A stretch of 64,000 bases of DNA from NCBI GenBank assembly GCA_006226375.1, contig SBHC01000014.1:109236-173235 (forward strand), written 5' to 3'. The notes under the pieces were generated by a model that saw only the letters and a list, made by a program, of their open reading frames with translations, searched no databases and was not told the DNA's origin. Numbering within the stretch: the first letter of the stretch is position 1; each line of letters begins with the position of its first letter. The position numbers were made by a program, and so were the translations under genes. The DNA is from Deltaproteobacteria bacterium. Its GTDB lineage: Bacteria > Myxococcota_C > UBA6777. This document shows, piece after piece, positions 28,163 to 37,018 of this stretch.

Positions 28163-31100
28163 TTACGGTCGAACACTTATGGGAAGCGGCGCGCTCCAGT
28201 GCTTTCGTGTGGAGGTGTAGTAGAGGTAAGCCGACGACGCTGGGCCTGTGTAGTTCCCTGTGACTCGGGCGATCACGTCCAGGTTGATGGTGCGTGTCTC
28301 TCCGGGCTTCATCCCGCGCAGGTACGCTGTTAACTCACGGGGGTGGGTTTCATAGAAGCCGACCAGCTTCTTCTTTTTTAGTTCCTTGAGCTGCCAGGTC
28401 TGCCATTGCAGCGCACCTGGGATGGAGATCCGTGCCATCGTCATGGGCAGGTGACGCTTCGTCACGTTGGTGATTGTTGCGGTCAGTCGGAGAACATCGC
28501 CCATCTTCACGACCTTCTTGGAGAGGGTCGTTTTGATATGGACAGAAGCTCTGCGATGCGACAGCGGATCCCGCGTTCTGTAGCGCAAGCCCAGTCCAAA
28601 GGGCAGGGCGTGTTGGCCTGTCCATGAGAGCTTCACGGTGTTCTTCCCTGTTTGGAGGGCCTTGAGAAAGCTCCTGTTGTACAAGGCCCGACGGCGCTTG
28701 GGGTCCAACTCGCGTTTGAGAATGGTGGTGCCATTCACCCACATCTGTAGGGTGCCCGGCGAAGACTTCTGAGGATACCGGGACTCCATCGCGTTGAGGG
28801 CTTGGAGAACCAGGACCGTGGCCTGTGTTGTGCCAAAGCCACCGTAGGGATTGCGTCGCTTGATCATCCAGGACACCGCGCGTTGGAGCCGTTTGCGCGA
28901 TACATCCGCTTTGAGCATTGCCAGGGTGGCGAGCGCAGTCGTCTCCAGGTGAAGGTTGCGACCGTACGAGCGCGTGATGGATGTTCCTTTGCATCGGAAG
29001 CTGCCGTCTTTTCGCTGCTGACGAAGGAGTTGCTTCTGTAGCTTTCGAGTCAACGGGTGTTGGGCCCCTTTTACTTTGCGGTGAGCCAGGAAGGCCAAAG
29101 CAAGGAGGTACGGATCGTTGGCGTCGATGGCTTGCTGGGCTGCGTAGCGAACTTCCTTTCCGAGGTTGGCGACGCCTGCCTGAGCCAATGCATACGTGAT
29201 GTAGATGTTGTTGATGCGGACTCCTGCACGAAAACCAAAGCGAGAGCGGGCGCTTTGGTTGTATCCACCTTCCCCGTCGCGACGGGACTTAAGCCATGCA
29301 ATGGTGCGCTGAAGCATGGAGCGACTCACGCCAGCGTAGACTTTCTTCATCTCCAGAAACTGCAGCACTCCGTATGCTGTGAGAGCTTCGTGTCCAGGTG
29401 AAGCACCAAACCACTCAAAACCACCACCTCGTGACTCATACCGCATCAACCGCTTGTAGCCACGGTGCAACATTCCATACGCTCTTCGATACAGACGAGG
29501 GTTTTGGATGCCTCGACGCTTGAGGTACTGCAGCACCAGGATGTTGGGATAGTTGCTGGCAGAGGTTTGCTCAAAGCAGCCGTGTGGTTCGCGAAGCATC
29601 GACTGCAAGGAGCGCTCCCATCGGCGCTGCGGGTTGGTGTCCACAAACAGGCGACCTCGCAAGTGGCTTCGATCCTTGGGAAGGTTCAACACAAACGTTG
29701 TCGTCTTTCCAGGAGCGAGCCGACCGGAGCGTCCGGTGGAGCGGGGGTATCCGCGACTTTTTAACTGGAAGGATCGGCGCAACACATCGGAGTGACCGCC
29801 ACCTCGGGCGAGAATGCGCACCCAACCTTGTCCCTGTTGTGCCACCGCGCGGATCGGGTAAAAGTAGGTTTTGGCCTGCATTGGTGCCAACTTGACCACA
29901 CCTGGCAGAGGATTCTCTTCCAACTTCAGGTGACGCGACAAGACAGCCTCAACCTTCAACTCCAAAGGCGTTTTGGTGTTGTTTCGCAGCGTAACGGGCA
30001 AGGCCATCGCGTCGCTGTACGAAACGGTCAGCGGTGTCTTGACTGCGAGAAAGAACGGTCGTGTCGCACGCAAGGTATGCTCGTGATAGCCGATATGACC
30101 TTCACCCACACCTGTAAGGGTGACTCGGTAAGTGGTGACGTTGTCCGTGAGTCCAAAGGATATGCGAGCTTCGCCCCAGGCATCGGTTTTCAGGTGGGGG
30201 TGCCAAAACACAGTTTCTCGGAAGTCGCTACGAACCACGGTTCCCTTTTGGGCAGGCTCTTTGGAGAAGTACACTGGGAACTGTCGTGGGTACGACCAGC
30301 GAATATACGGTGGGTAACTGCGAGCGCCGTACCCATACCGATAACCCGGTCGGAAGATGAGCGGGTATCGAACCATCACAACCCCTCCACCACGAGGTCT
30401 GGGGAAGCGAAGGTATCGGAACCGACGTTCGAGACCTCGAAGAAGGCGATAGTCTCCGATGCTGGAGCTTGTCGCTCGAACCCCCTGAACACGCCCACGG
30501 CTGTTGATAATGAAGCGAACGTATACCTTTCCTCGAAGATTGGGGTTCTGAAGCAGGCTTCGTTCGTACACGTACTTGAAGCGGCTGCGGTGCTGTCGCA
30601 GAACACGTCGGATGATGTTCCTGCTCAAAGAGCCATACACCATGGTTGGACCGCTCCGAATGAGCGCACGGCGGCGACCCCTCCGTCGGTATCGACCGAA
30701 GCCTCCCCGACCGTAGAATCCGCCACCACCGATTCCGTACCCTTTGCCGCTGCCGCCTCCGCCGCGACCGTAGGTGCCCAAGGCGCCCGAGATTGAGCCA
30801 GACTTGCTTTTGTTGCCCAAGACCCAGGCGTTGTCTTTCGAGCGAGTCCTTCTCTTTTTCTTCTCTTTCTTGAGCGGCGCTGGATCCTGGCTTACGCTCT
30901 TGTCTTTGAGGCCTGTCGTTCGAGGAGACCGAATGGGTTGCGCTGCTGGAGGTGGAGCAGGGGTAGCGGCTTGTTGTGCCTGAAGCCGCTTTTTGCGTGG
31001 ACGTCGTCTTCGAGTTTTGCGTCGAGTTCGGCGATCGGCGACGCCATCTCTGTTGGCGGCTCGGCCACCCAAGACGTCCAGCACAGGCTGATTTCCCCCA

Positions 31101-33235
31101 AGCATCCGGCCCAGAGGTCCAGGGCTACGTTTGCGAGGCTTTTTCTGGGCTCTTCTCGGAGATTCCTCAGACTTCTCTACCGCTTTGGCGCCGGTGTCTC
31201 CTGCGCTCGCTCCTGTCGCATCATCGGTGTCATCTTGGCTGGGCCGCGGGGAGTGTTGGGTTGCCACCGTGGTGACAGGGTCGGGTACGATCTGGGGTGT
31301 CACCGTAAGCTTGTACAGCCAGCGCATGCTGTCGAAGGTTCGGGGCTTGTTGGAGGCCCAGAACTTGCGTGTCGCTTTGGGTTTCTTGCCTCGCCAGATC
31401 TTTTTCCAGTTAAAGTCGCGCCACCCATGAGTTCCCATGACTAGATCCAGGGCCCGTGGTGCTTTCGGTTCATCTGAGCGGAAGTAAAAGTTGGGTTTGT
31501 GAATGGAGCCCTTCAAGATGCTGGTCAGGTAACGCTGAGCAAGGACGTGGGGGGAGTGGTCATCGGCGTAACTCAGAACGGTGTCGTCAACTACCGCAAC
31601 ACCCAAACGAGCGTTCTTAACAGGCTGGTTGTCCGGTGTGGTAACTTTCACTTTCAGATGGACTGTGTCACGCGGCTGATGGGTCTTTTTGACGCTCGTG
31701 ACCTTGAATTTGAGCCCTTTGCCGCGGTGGCGAAACACCAGTCGTTCGGCCAGTGGCTTGCGATGTTTGGCATCAAACAAGGTCAGTCGAAGGATTCCTC
31801 GCCATTGATGGAGTAAGGGCAGGTTGATGCGCTGTTGGCCTTTGCGCAAGCGGAAGCGAGCGTGCCCGACAATGGTTTCATGCTGCAGCGCCGCGACGAC
31901 GATCTCTCTCGACCGTCGGCTGTGCACCAGGAGCGCGATGTCTTTTTGGTTGGTTTTGAAGTCGTCCTCAACCTGGAACACGACAGGCCGCCTTGCCGCT
32001 TTGGGGAGCTTGAATTGTTCGGTCACTCCCGCGGGTTTGGTTAGTTTGACATAGTATTGAGTCGAGCCTTGGGGTGTGTACAAAAAGCGGCCCATGCCGT
32101 CGTGAAACGAGCGGAGTCGGGTGAGGACCTTGCCTTCTTCATCCACGACCATCCCAGCGATGTCTTGGGGCTTGTTGTCGCGAGTCCGGCGACAGGAGAA
32201 GTACACACGATTGGGAAAACCTTGAACAGCCTGTCCACCCTCTGGAAAGAAACCCAGGCGGAAGCGCCGGGCTTGAAGAGGAATGGGCCGCGAGATGGTT
32301 TCGGTGATGCCTCCCCACGGGATTTGGGCAACAAGCATACCGTCGTCGGTTTTCAACTTGCCGGGCAAGGCAAACGTGACAATCACTTCGCCAGTCGCTG
32401 TGGTTGTCTGGCTCCATGTCTTGAAGGTTGTTCCATCCAGGCGAGCGTCCAGTTTGACGGTTTGGTTGGCCAGGGGTTGGCCAGTGGCTGATTTGAGTTT
32501 GAGAGACGCCTCAACGGTGTCTCCTGCACCATACCCTTTGCGCAAAAACTGGAGCTTCTTCTTGATCCGAGGAGGTTGGTATTTTTGCAGGGTAAACGTC
32601 TTTTTCACCGTGGTGCGGCTTCGACGATGCCTGATCATGATGGTGTATTCGCCGCCTGCGTAGTAACGCGACAAGGGGAAAGAGAAGTGACTGTGCCCTT
32701 CGTAGACTGGAGCATGGGCTGAGCGAAGGACACGGTTTCGAGGGCCACGAAGCTGGTAGAACGAGCGCCCCAAACCTTCCAACAAGGTGTTGTTCTTCCG
32801 GCGCAGAGCCACCGCCCGTACCCACACCGTTTCACCCGGTTGGTAGATGGGTTTGTCGGTTTGTACCAACAAGTGCCAGTGTCGGCCCTTGCTGTAAAAC
32901 CGAGACACCTTGGACGACCACTTGTGATCCAAAGCCCGTAACGACGCCCCCTTTGCTTTTGGCCAGTTGCTTGCTTTTAAGCGCACCGGTGGGAAGGTCG
33001 GCTTGCTGGGCTTTTTGGACTTCTTGCGTGGCTCGACAGGCTTCTTGGTTGTCTTGGAAGAGGCGGCAACCACTACCGGACGAAACCGGGGCATGGGTGG
33101 GCTCTTCCAGCCCCAGTCGCCCGCTCCAATCACCATGGAAGAAGAGGCACTGGGTGACAGTGAGGTCGGAGAGTCCTGACAACCTGCTGCGCATGTGACG
33201 AGCAATCCAAACGCAAAAAGTGTACGAGAGTTCAC
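28163..33235 (-). CDS. Alpha-2-macroglobulin family lipoprotein with inserted AgmX/PglI-like domain
   Basis: The start is GTG at 33235 behind AAGGAAA. It gives MNSRTLFAFGLLVTCAAGC, a lipoprotein signal with AAGC. The frame stays open to 33715 without signal features. The 1690-residue protein carries an MG2-like start (LLVQTDKPIYQPGETVWVRA), further beta domains, the A2M-family segment FRETVFWHP, and a thioester motif GCFEQ in PHGCFEQTSASNYPN near residue 1220, followed by the alpha-helical thioester domain. Bacterial members trap attacking proteases in the periplasm. Between them, about residues 820-955, lie a Gly-rich tract and a domain matching the C-terminus of AgmX/PglI proteins (RRVLRQHRSRFKYVYERSL, LRGKVYVRFIINSRGRVQGV). 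No penicillin-binding protein 1C gene is adjacent. Confidence 0.9.
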   Translation of the reverse strand: MNSRTLFAFGLLVTCAAGCQDSPTSLSPSASSSMVIGAGDWGWKSPPMPRFRPVVVAASSKTTKKPVEPRKKSKKPSKPTFPPVRLKASNWPKAKGASLRALDHKWSSKVSRFYSKGRHWHLLVQTDKPIYQPGETVWVRAVALRRKNNTLLEGLGRSFYQLRGPRNRVLRSAHAPVYEGHSHFSFPLSRYYAGGEYTIMIRHRRSRTTVKKTFTLQKYQPPRIKKKLQFLRKGYGAGDTVEASLKLKSATGQPLANQTVKLDARLDGTTFKTWSQTTTATGEVIVTFALPGKLKTDDGMLVAQIPWGGITETISRPIPLQARRFRLGFFPEGGQAVQGFPNRVYFSCRRTRDNKPQDIAGMVVDEEGKVLTRLRSFHDGMGRFLYTPQGSTQYYVKLTKPAGVTEQFKLPKAARRPVVFQVEDDFKTNQKDIALLVHSRRSREIVVAALQHETIVGHARFRLRKGQQRINLPLLHQWRGILRLTLFDAKHRKPLAERLVFRHRGKGLKFKVTSVKKTHQPRDTVHLKVKVTTPDNQPVKNARLGVAVVDDTVLSYADDHSPHVLAQRYLTSILKGSIHKPNFYFRSDEPKAPRALDLVMGTHGWRDFNWKKIWRGKKPKATRKFWASNKPRTFDSMRWLYKLTVTPQIVPDPVTTVATQHSPRPSQDDTDDATGASAGDTGAKAVEKSEESPRRAQKKPRKRSPGPLGRMLGGNQPVLDVLGGRAANRDGVADRRTRRKTRRRRPRKKRLQAQQAATPAPPPAAQPIRSPRTTGLKDKSVSQDPAPLKKEKKKRRTRSKDNAWVLGNKSKSGSISGALGTYGRGGGGSGKGYGIGGGGFYGRGGFGRYRRRGRRRALIRSGPTMVYGSLSRNIIRRVLRQHRSRFKYVYERSLLQNPNLRGKVYVRFIINSRGRVQGVRATSSSIGDYRLLRGLERRFRYLRFPRPRGGGVVMVRYPLIFRPGYRYGYGARSYPPYIRWSYPRQFPVYFSKEPAQKGTVVRSDFRETVFWHPHLKTDAWGEARISFGLTDNVTTYRVTLTGVGEGHIGYHEHTLRATRPFFLAVKTPLTVSYSDAMALPVTLRNNTKTPLELKVEAVLSRHLKLEENPLPGVVKLAPMQAKTYFYPIRAVAQQGQGWVRILARGGGHSDVLRRSFQLKSRGYPRSTGRSGRLAPGKTTTFVLNLPKDRSHLRGRLFVDTNPQRRWERSLQSMLREPHGCFEQTSASNYPNILVLQYLKRRGIQNPRLYRRAYGMLHRGYKRLMRYESRGGGFEWFGASPGHEALTAYGVLQFLEMKKVYAGVSRSMLQRTIAWLKSRRDGEGGYNQSARSRFGFRAGVRINNIYITYALAQAGVANLGKEVRYAAQQAIDANDPYLLALAFLAHRKVKGAQHPLTRKLQKQLLRQQRKDGSFRCKGTSITRSYGRNLHLETTALATLAMLKADVSRKRLQRAVSWMIKRRNPYGGFGTTQATVLVLQALNAMESRYPQKSSPGTLQMWVNGTTILKRELDPKRRRALYNRSFLKALQTGKNTVKLSWTGQHALPFGLGLRYRTRDPLSHRRASVHIKTTLSKKVVKMGDVLRLTATITNVTKRHLPMTMARISIPGALQWQTWQLKELKKKKLVGFYETHPRELTAYLRGMKPGETRTINLDVIARVTGNYTGPASSAYLYYTSTRKHWSAPLPISVRP

Positions 33236-33366
33236 GTTGATTTCCTTCGGGTTTTGACGCAGTGCGCCTGTCAAACAGAAAACAAATGGGTGGGTGTCGT
33301 TGCTATCAACGGGATGGGATAGACAACGATCTAATCGAATTGTTTCTTCAATGGAGGTTGTGCAGG

Positions 33367-34338
33367 TCAGGAGCGGCTTGTCTGATGTTGTTCGGGGAGC
33401 AAGCTCTCTTCGTGTGCCCAAACCAATACGTTGTGCAGTGAGTGGGTTTGTGTTTGCTCTTGGAAGAAGTGAACAACCTCTGCGTCGGAGTGCCGCAAGC
33501 TGAAGTGTGCAAGGACGAACAACGTGTCCGGGTTGGCCTTTACGGTAGGCAGAAGTTCGCTCCACACCGTGTGCCCGTTGGAGGCCGCGCGTTCCTTCTC
33601 TGTGTCGTGGAGAAACGTACATTCGGTGAGGATCACAGGGTAGTTCAGCACCCAGGGTTGTTGCTCGAACACACGGGCGTGGGTGTCGCCAAGGAAGACA
33701 AACCGGGGCACCCATACATCATGTTGGGTTTCAACGCCTTGTTTGCGAAGGGACGCCATCTTTTGGCCAAACTCCTTGCCTTTGCCTTGAGCAACGAGCT
33801 CTTCTTTGAGGGCCTGGTATTCAGGTTGAAGTTGCTGGACTTTCTCGGAGAAACCGTAGCCCACACATGGGATCTTGTGGACACACTCGACCACGCGAAC
33901 CTGGATGTTGTCGTTCTTTCCAAAGACAAACGTATGATCGCCTTCCACTCCCTGAAGCTGGTAGGGGTTCATCTTGGAAGGATCAAACGGGGTGAGGTGG
34001 TTGAGTTCGCGTTTGGCCTGGATGTAGGTGTCAATGAAGGGGACCGCAACGGCGGGGGCGTAGATTGTGACACCTGTTGGGTTGCCTGCGAGGAACTCCA
34101 GGTCGGCGGTGTGATCGTTGTGGGTGTGGGTCAAGAACACAGTGCTCGGTCGACGACCTTCACAAAGTCCGGCATCCAGGGCGCATTGAAGTTGAGGGAT
34201 GTGAAAGAATGTCTTGTCGTTGGAGCGGGAGTAGCCTGTGAGAGTCCAGTGGGTGTTGGGAATGGTCCAGGTCTTCCACTGACGAAAAGGTTGCTTGTCA
34301 TGGAGAAGGGCTGGCGGGGTAGGGGATTGAGATGTCAC
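33367..34338 (-). CDS. Metallo-beta-lactamase-fold hydrolase, RNase Z-like
   Basis: The 323-residue protein has the metal-binding motif THTHNDHTAD, a later LGDTHARVF Asp and a FVLAHFSLRH His, which matches RNase Z/ElaC-like enzymes better than lactamases. About 90 residues between them (ending near KQGVETQHDVW) form an insert. No signal peptide is seen. Related proteins act on tRNA 3' ends or on phosphodiesters, and the substrate here is not clear. It starts with GTG and its GTGA overlaps the stop of the histidine kinase gene, so the two are probably co-translated. Confidence 0.85.
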   Translation of the reverse strand: MTSQSPTPPALLHDKQPFRQWKTWTIPNTHWTLTGYSRSNDKTFFHIPQLQCALDAGLCEGRRPSTVFLTHTHNDHTADLEFLAGNPTGVTIYAPAVAVPFIDTYIQAKRELNHLTPFDPSKMNPYQLQGVEGDHTFVFGKNDNIQVRVVECVHKIPCVGYGFSEKVQQLQPEYQALKEELVAQGKGKEFGQKMASLRKQGVETQHDVWVPRFVFLGDTHARVFEQQPWVLNYPVILTECTFLHDTEKERAASNGHTVWSELLPTVKANPDTLFVLAHFSLRHSDAEVVHFFQEQTQTHSLHNVLVWAHEESLLPEQHQTSRS

Positions 34339-35984
34339 GAGTCGTCCTCAATCTCAGGGTGCAGATACTTGCGCAACACCTCTTCCATAGAGTGGCGCTG
34401 GACGGGCTTACTTAAGTAGCCATCCATCCCTGCGTCGAGACACCGTTCACGGTCTTCAGGCATGGCAAAGGCTGTGACTGCCACGATCGGGGAGTCTTGC
34501 GATGCGCTTGCATCATCCGAGCGAATCGTTCGGGTCGCTTCCAGTCCATCGATTCCAGGCATTTGGATGTCCATCAAGATCAAATGGTACTGGATTTTCT
34601 TCGCGCAGTTGATGGCGAGCTCGCCGTTGCCCACAATATCGACCCGGTAGTTGTAGCTGTTGAGCATATTGTGCATCAGCTTTTGGTTGACGAGGTTGTC
34701 CTCGGCGACCAGGATTCGGGCGGGAGGGGCGTTCTTGTCGGCGTTGTGGGGGGAGGGCCAAAAACGTCGTGGCAGCTCTGTCTTGGGCCACCACCACTTG
34801 CCTTTGCGGAAGTTCTGTTCGACCTCTTCTTTGGTCGGACGTTGGAACGTGATGCGCGCAGTGAAGGTCGAGCCCACTCCAAGCCGAGATTCAACGCCCA
34901 TCTTGCCTCCCATCAGCTCAACAAGTTGTTGGCAGATGGTCAGTCCAAGTCCTGTTCCTTCGTGGTACTGCTCTTCGCGGATATCGAACTGGTAGAAGGG
35001 CTCAAAGATCTTGCTGGTCTCGGATTCTGGAATACCCACCCCTGTGTCTTTCACCGCAAAGAGCAGCTCCAGCTCTTTCATCGTTGCATAACGACAATAC
35101 ACACCAACGCTGATCTTTCCTTGCTCGGTGAACTTGATGGCGTTGTTGATCAAATTGGAAAAAGTCTGCCAAATACGGATGGGATCACCCTTGATCAGGT
35201 GCGGTGCGGAGTAGTCGAGTGTGAGGGGGATGCCTTTCTTTTCGGCTTTGGGCTGCAGGGTTTGCACAAGGGTCTTGAGCATGTGCTCCACGTCAAAGAC
35301 GATCTCGCTCAACGAAATCTGGCCGGCTTCGATGCTGGAGATGTCGAGCAGATCACTCACTACCGCGAGCAAAGCCTGCGTGGAGTTAAAAGCAAGGCCC
35401 AAGTATTCCAGTTGCTCTGGGGTAGGGTTGGACTCAAACAACAACTCCAACATCCCCATTGTACCGTGCAGAGGAGTCCGGAGCTCGTGGCTCATCTTGG
35501 CAAAAAAGTCGGTCTTTGCTTGGCTGGCGGCTCTGGCCTCGTTCACAGCCTTTTGAAGTTTATGGGCCAGGCGTCGCGGCTCAGTCACATCGCGTACAAC
35601 GGTGATCGCAGCCGTTCTGTTTTCGTAGGTTGCAGGGACAGAGTACAGCTTGACAGTAATCAACTCACCGTCCAGGCGGATAAGTTTTTCCTCCATCATG
35701 GGAACAGCTTGTTTGCTTTCCGTCACACGCAGGATGCGGTCGTTGGCCATCTTTCGGTATTCGGGTGAGACAAACGAGAGGATCGAGCGGCCTTGCAAGT
35801 CCTGCAACGTGGAAGCTCCCATCAGGTCGAGGGCCGCGTGGTTGGCTTTTACGATCTCTCGGTCCACGTACACAACAATGGCGTCTGGAGATACTTCGAG
35901 GAAGCGCCAGAGAGAGTCGTTCTCTTTGAGAACGATGGGTTCGCCTGCGTTTAATAGTTCCATCATGGGGGAAGCGGGTGTCAT
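34335..35984 (-). CDS. Hybrid sensor histidine kinase with PAS and receiver domains
   Basis: The 549-residue protein has a PAS domain (about residues 25-145), a HisKA segment with phosphoacceptor His in [13 protein letters not shown], an ATPase domain ([30 protein letters not shown]) and a C-terminal receiver domain ([14 protein letters not shown], phosphoacceptor Asp in [10 protein letters not shown], switch Lys in YLSKPV). There is no membrane segment, so sensing is cytoplasmic. No DNA-binding output is present, so phosphate may go to a separate phosphotransfer protein. AGGGA precedes the ATG. The overlapping metallo-hydrolase gene may belong to its output or signal. Confidence 0.95.
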   Translation of the reverse strand: MTPASPMMELLNAGEPIVLKENDSLWRFLEVSPDAIVVYVDREIVKANHAALDLMGASTLQDLQGRSILSFVSPEYRKMANDRILRVTESKQAVPMMEEKLIRLDGELITVKLYSVPATYENRTAAITVVRDVTEPRRLAHKLQKAVNEARAASQAKTDFFAKMSHELRTPLHGTMGMLELLFESNPTPEQLEYLGLAFNSTQALLAVVSDLLDISSIEAGQISLSEIVFDVEHMLKTLVQTLQPKAEKKGIPLTLDYSAPHLIKGDPIRIWQTFSNLINNAIKFTEQGKISVGVYCRYATMKELELLFAVKDTGVGIPESETSKIFEPFYQFDIREEQYHEGTGLGLTICQQLVELMGGKMGVESRLGVGSTFTARITFQRPTKEEVEQNFRKGKWWWPKTELPRRFWPSPHNADKNAPPARILVAEDNLVNQKLMHNMLNSYNYRVDIVGNGELAINCAKKIQYHLILMDIQMPGIDGLEATRTIRSDDASASQDSPIVAVTAFAMPEDRERCLDAGMDGYLSKPVQRHSMEEVLRKYLHPEIEDDS

Positions 35985-36483
35985 CGTGTGTCCCTAGAAT
36001 CGCTAGTCGTTCGTACCCTTGCTTTCGATGCAACGTAACGCTTATGGAGAGGCACAGGGACAGAGGCTCTTCCCTGAGAGAAGAAACCATCGCGTGCTTC
36101 TGGAGCCTACTCGGAGAGGGAAAGAGTCCTGATGACAAGCCCTCGGTGGGAGCTCCATTCCTATAGGAACTCGGAAATTCCAGGGGCAGTGAGTGAAGCT
36201 CATCGTGCAATCCTTTGATAGAGCAGTCATCACCCTGTGGGTCATGGAAGGGTTGAATTGCGTCGATACAATGGGGTCTCTGGTGTACAATAAGATGGTG
36301 TTGTATCGGACTGTTGGAAGGAAGCATGGGATGGACTCCCACGATAGAACAGGGCTGAATTCAACCCCCCAATGGTTGACTCTGGGCCTTGTTCTGCCCT
36401 TATAACACGACTAGTATAGTGGAAGTTCTCTCAACTTTCGAGACCTTTTTCTCAAGGCACAATCAGAAAGCAAAGAAAGCACA
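35985..36483. other. Intergenic region between divergent genes
   Basis: These 499 bases lie between the hybrid histidine kinase and the small protein gene. No open frame with a start site was found. A weak promoter-like pair for the plus strand is TTGACT at 36376-36381 and TATAAC at 36401-36406, with a spacer of 19, longer than usual. It would start transcription near 36413, about 70 bases before the next gene. Confidence 0.4.
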
Positions 36484-36795
36484 ATGTCACAACCTGTCCA
36501 CCCGAATCATGGGGCACGTTTTCAAATCGAACGACAACAAACGGAAGGGCCTGAGGCAACCTACCAGGTCCAAATCTTTGTCGAAGATGGATTTTATCAG
36601 GAGAGCGCACGTCTTTCGTCAGAGTCGAAGGAGGTGAAGTGGGAGGCAGAAGAGAGCGCCAGCCAGCCCTCAGAACCCATGCCCGACTGGATGAGAAAGC
36701 ACGCCGAAGCTTTGATGCGGCAACTCCGCCAGGGATTCCAGCGCAACGGCTCCTGGGGACGCAAACTCCGACGTTGGCGCGACGCTCCTTCGTAA
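36484..36795 (+). CDS. Small hypothetical protein
   Basis: I recognise no family. The 103-residue frame starts at an ATG with only a weak purine-rich site (AAAGAAAG) upstream. The N-terminal half is Gln/Glu-rich and could form a small beta sheet. The C-terminal half (PDWMRKHAEALMRQLRQGF, then WGRKLRRWRD) is helical, basic and Trp-rich. Codon use is like its neighbours. No signal peptide or membrane segment is seen. Confidence 0.5.
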   Translation: MSQPVHPNHGARFQIERQQTEGPEATYQVQIFVEDGFYQESARLSSESKEVKWEAEESASQPSEPMPDWMRKHAEALMRQLRQGFQRNGSWGRKLRRWRDAPS

Positions 36796-37018
36796 ACACA
36801 AAACAGGCTTGCTCGCGACGCAACCTTTTTCGGCTCGCGCCGAGAAGGTAAGGGGTGTGAACAGGCCGAGGCATAGACTCTGTAGGAGGAACACGCTATA
36901 GTGCTTTTCCTACAAACACTGGCCAAGAACCCTCACATCCTTGTGAGGATAGGGTTTGCACGTAGGACTGTAAACCCAGGACTGCAACGGGATAACCGTT
37001 GGTGTGGAAGGCGAGACC

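Noticed and set aside
33236..33715. Upstream extension of the macroglobulin frame
   Set aside because: It overlaps the metallo-hydrolase gene and carries no motif. The GTG at 33235 has an SD site and starts a lipoprotein signal.
34497..35768. Open frame of 423 codons on the plus strand
   Set aside because: It is antisense to the whole histidine kinase, whose domains are unambiguous. The translation has no recognisable motif.
36240..36300. TTGAAT and TACAAT elements as a promoter
   Set aside because: Spacers of 8 or 27 bases do not fit sigma-70.
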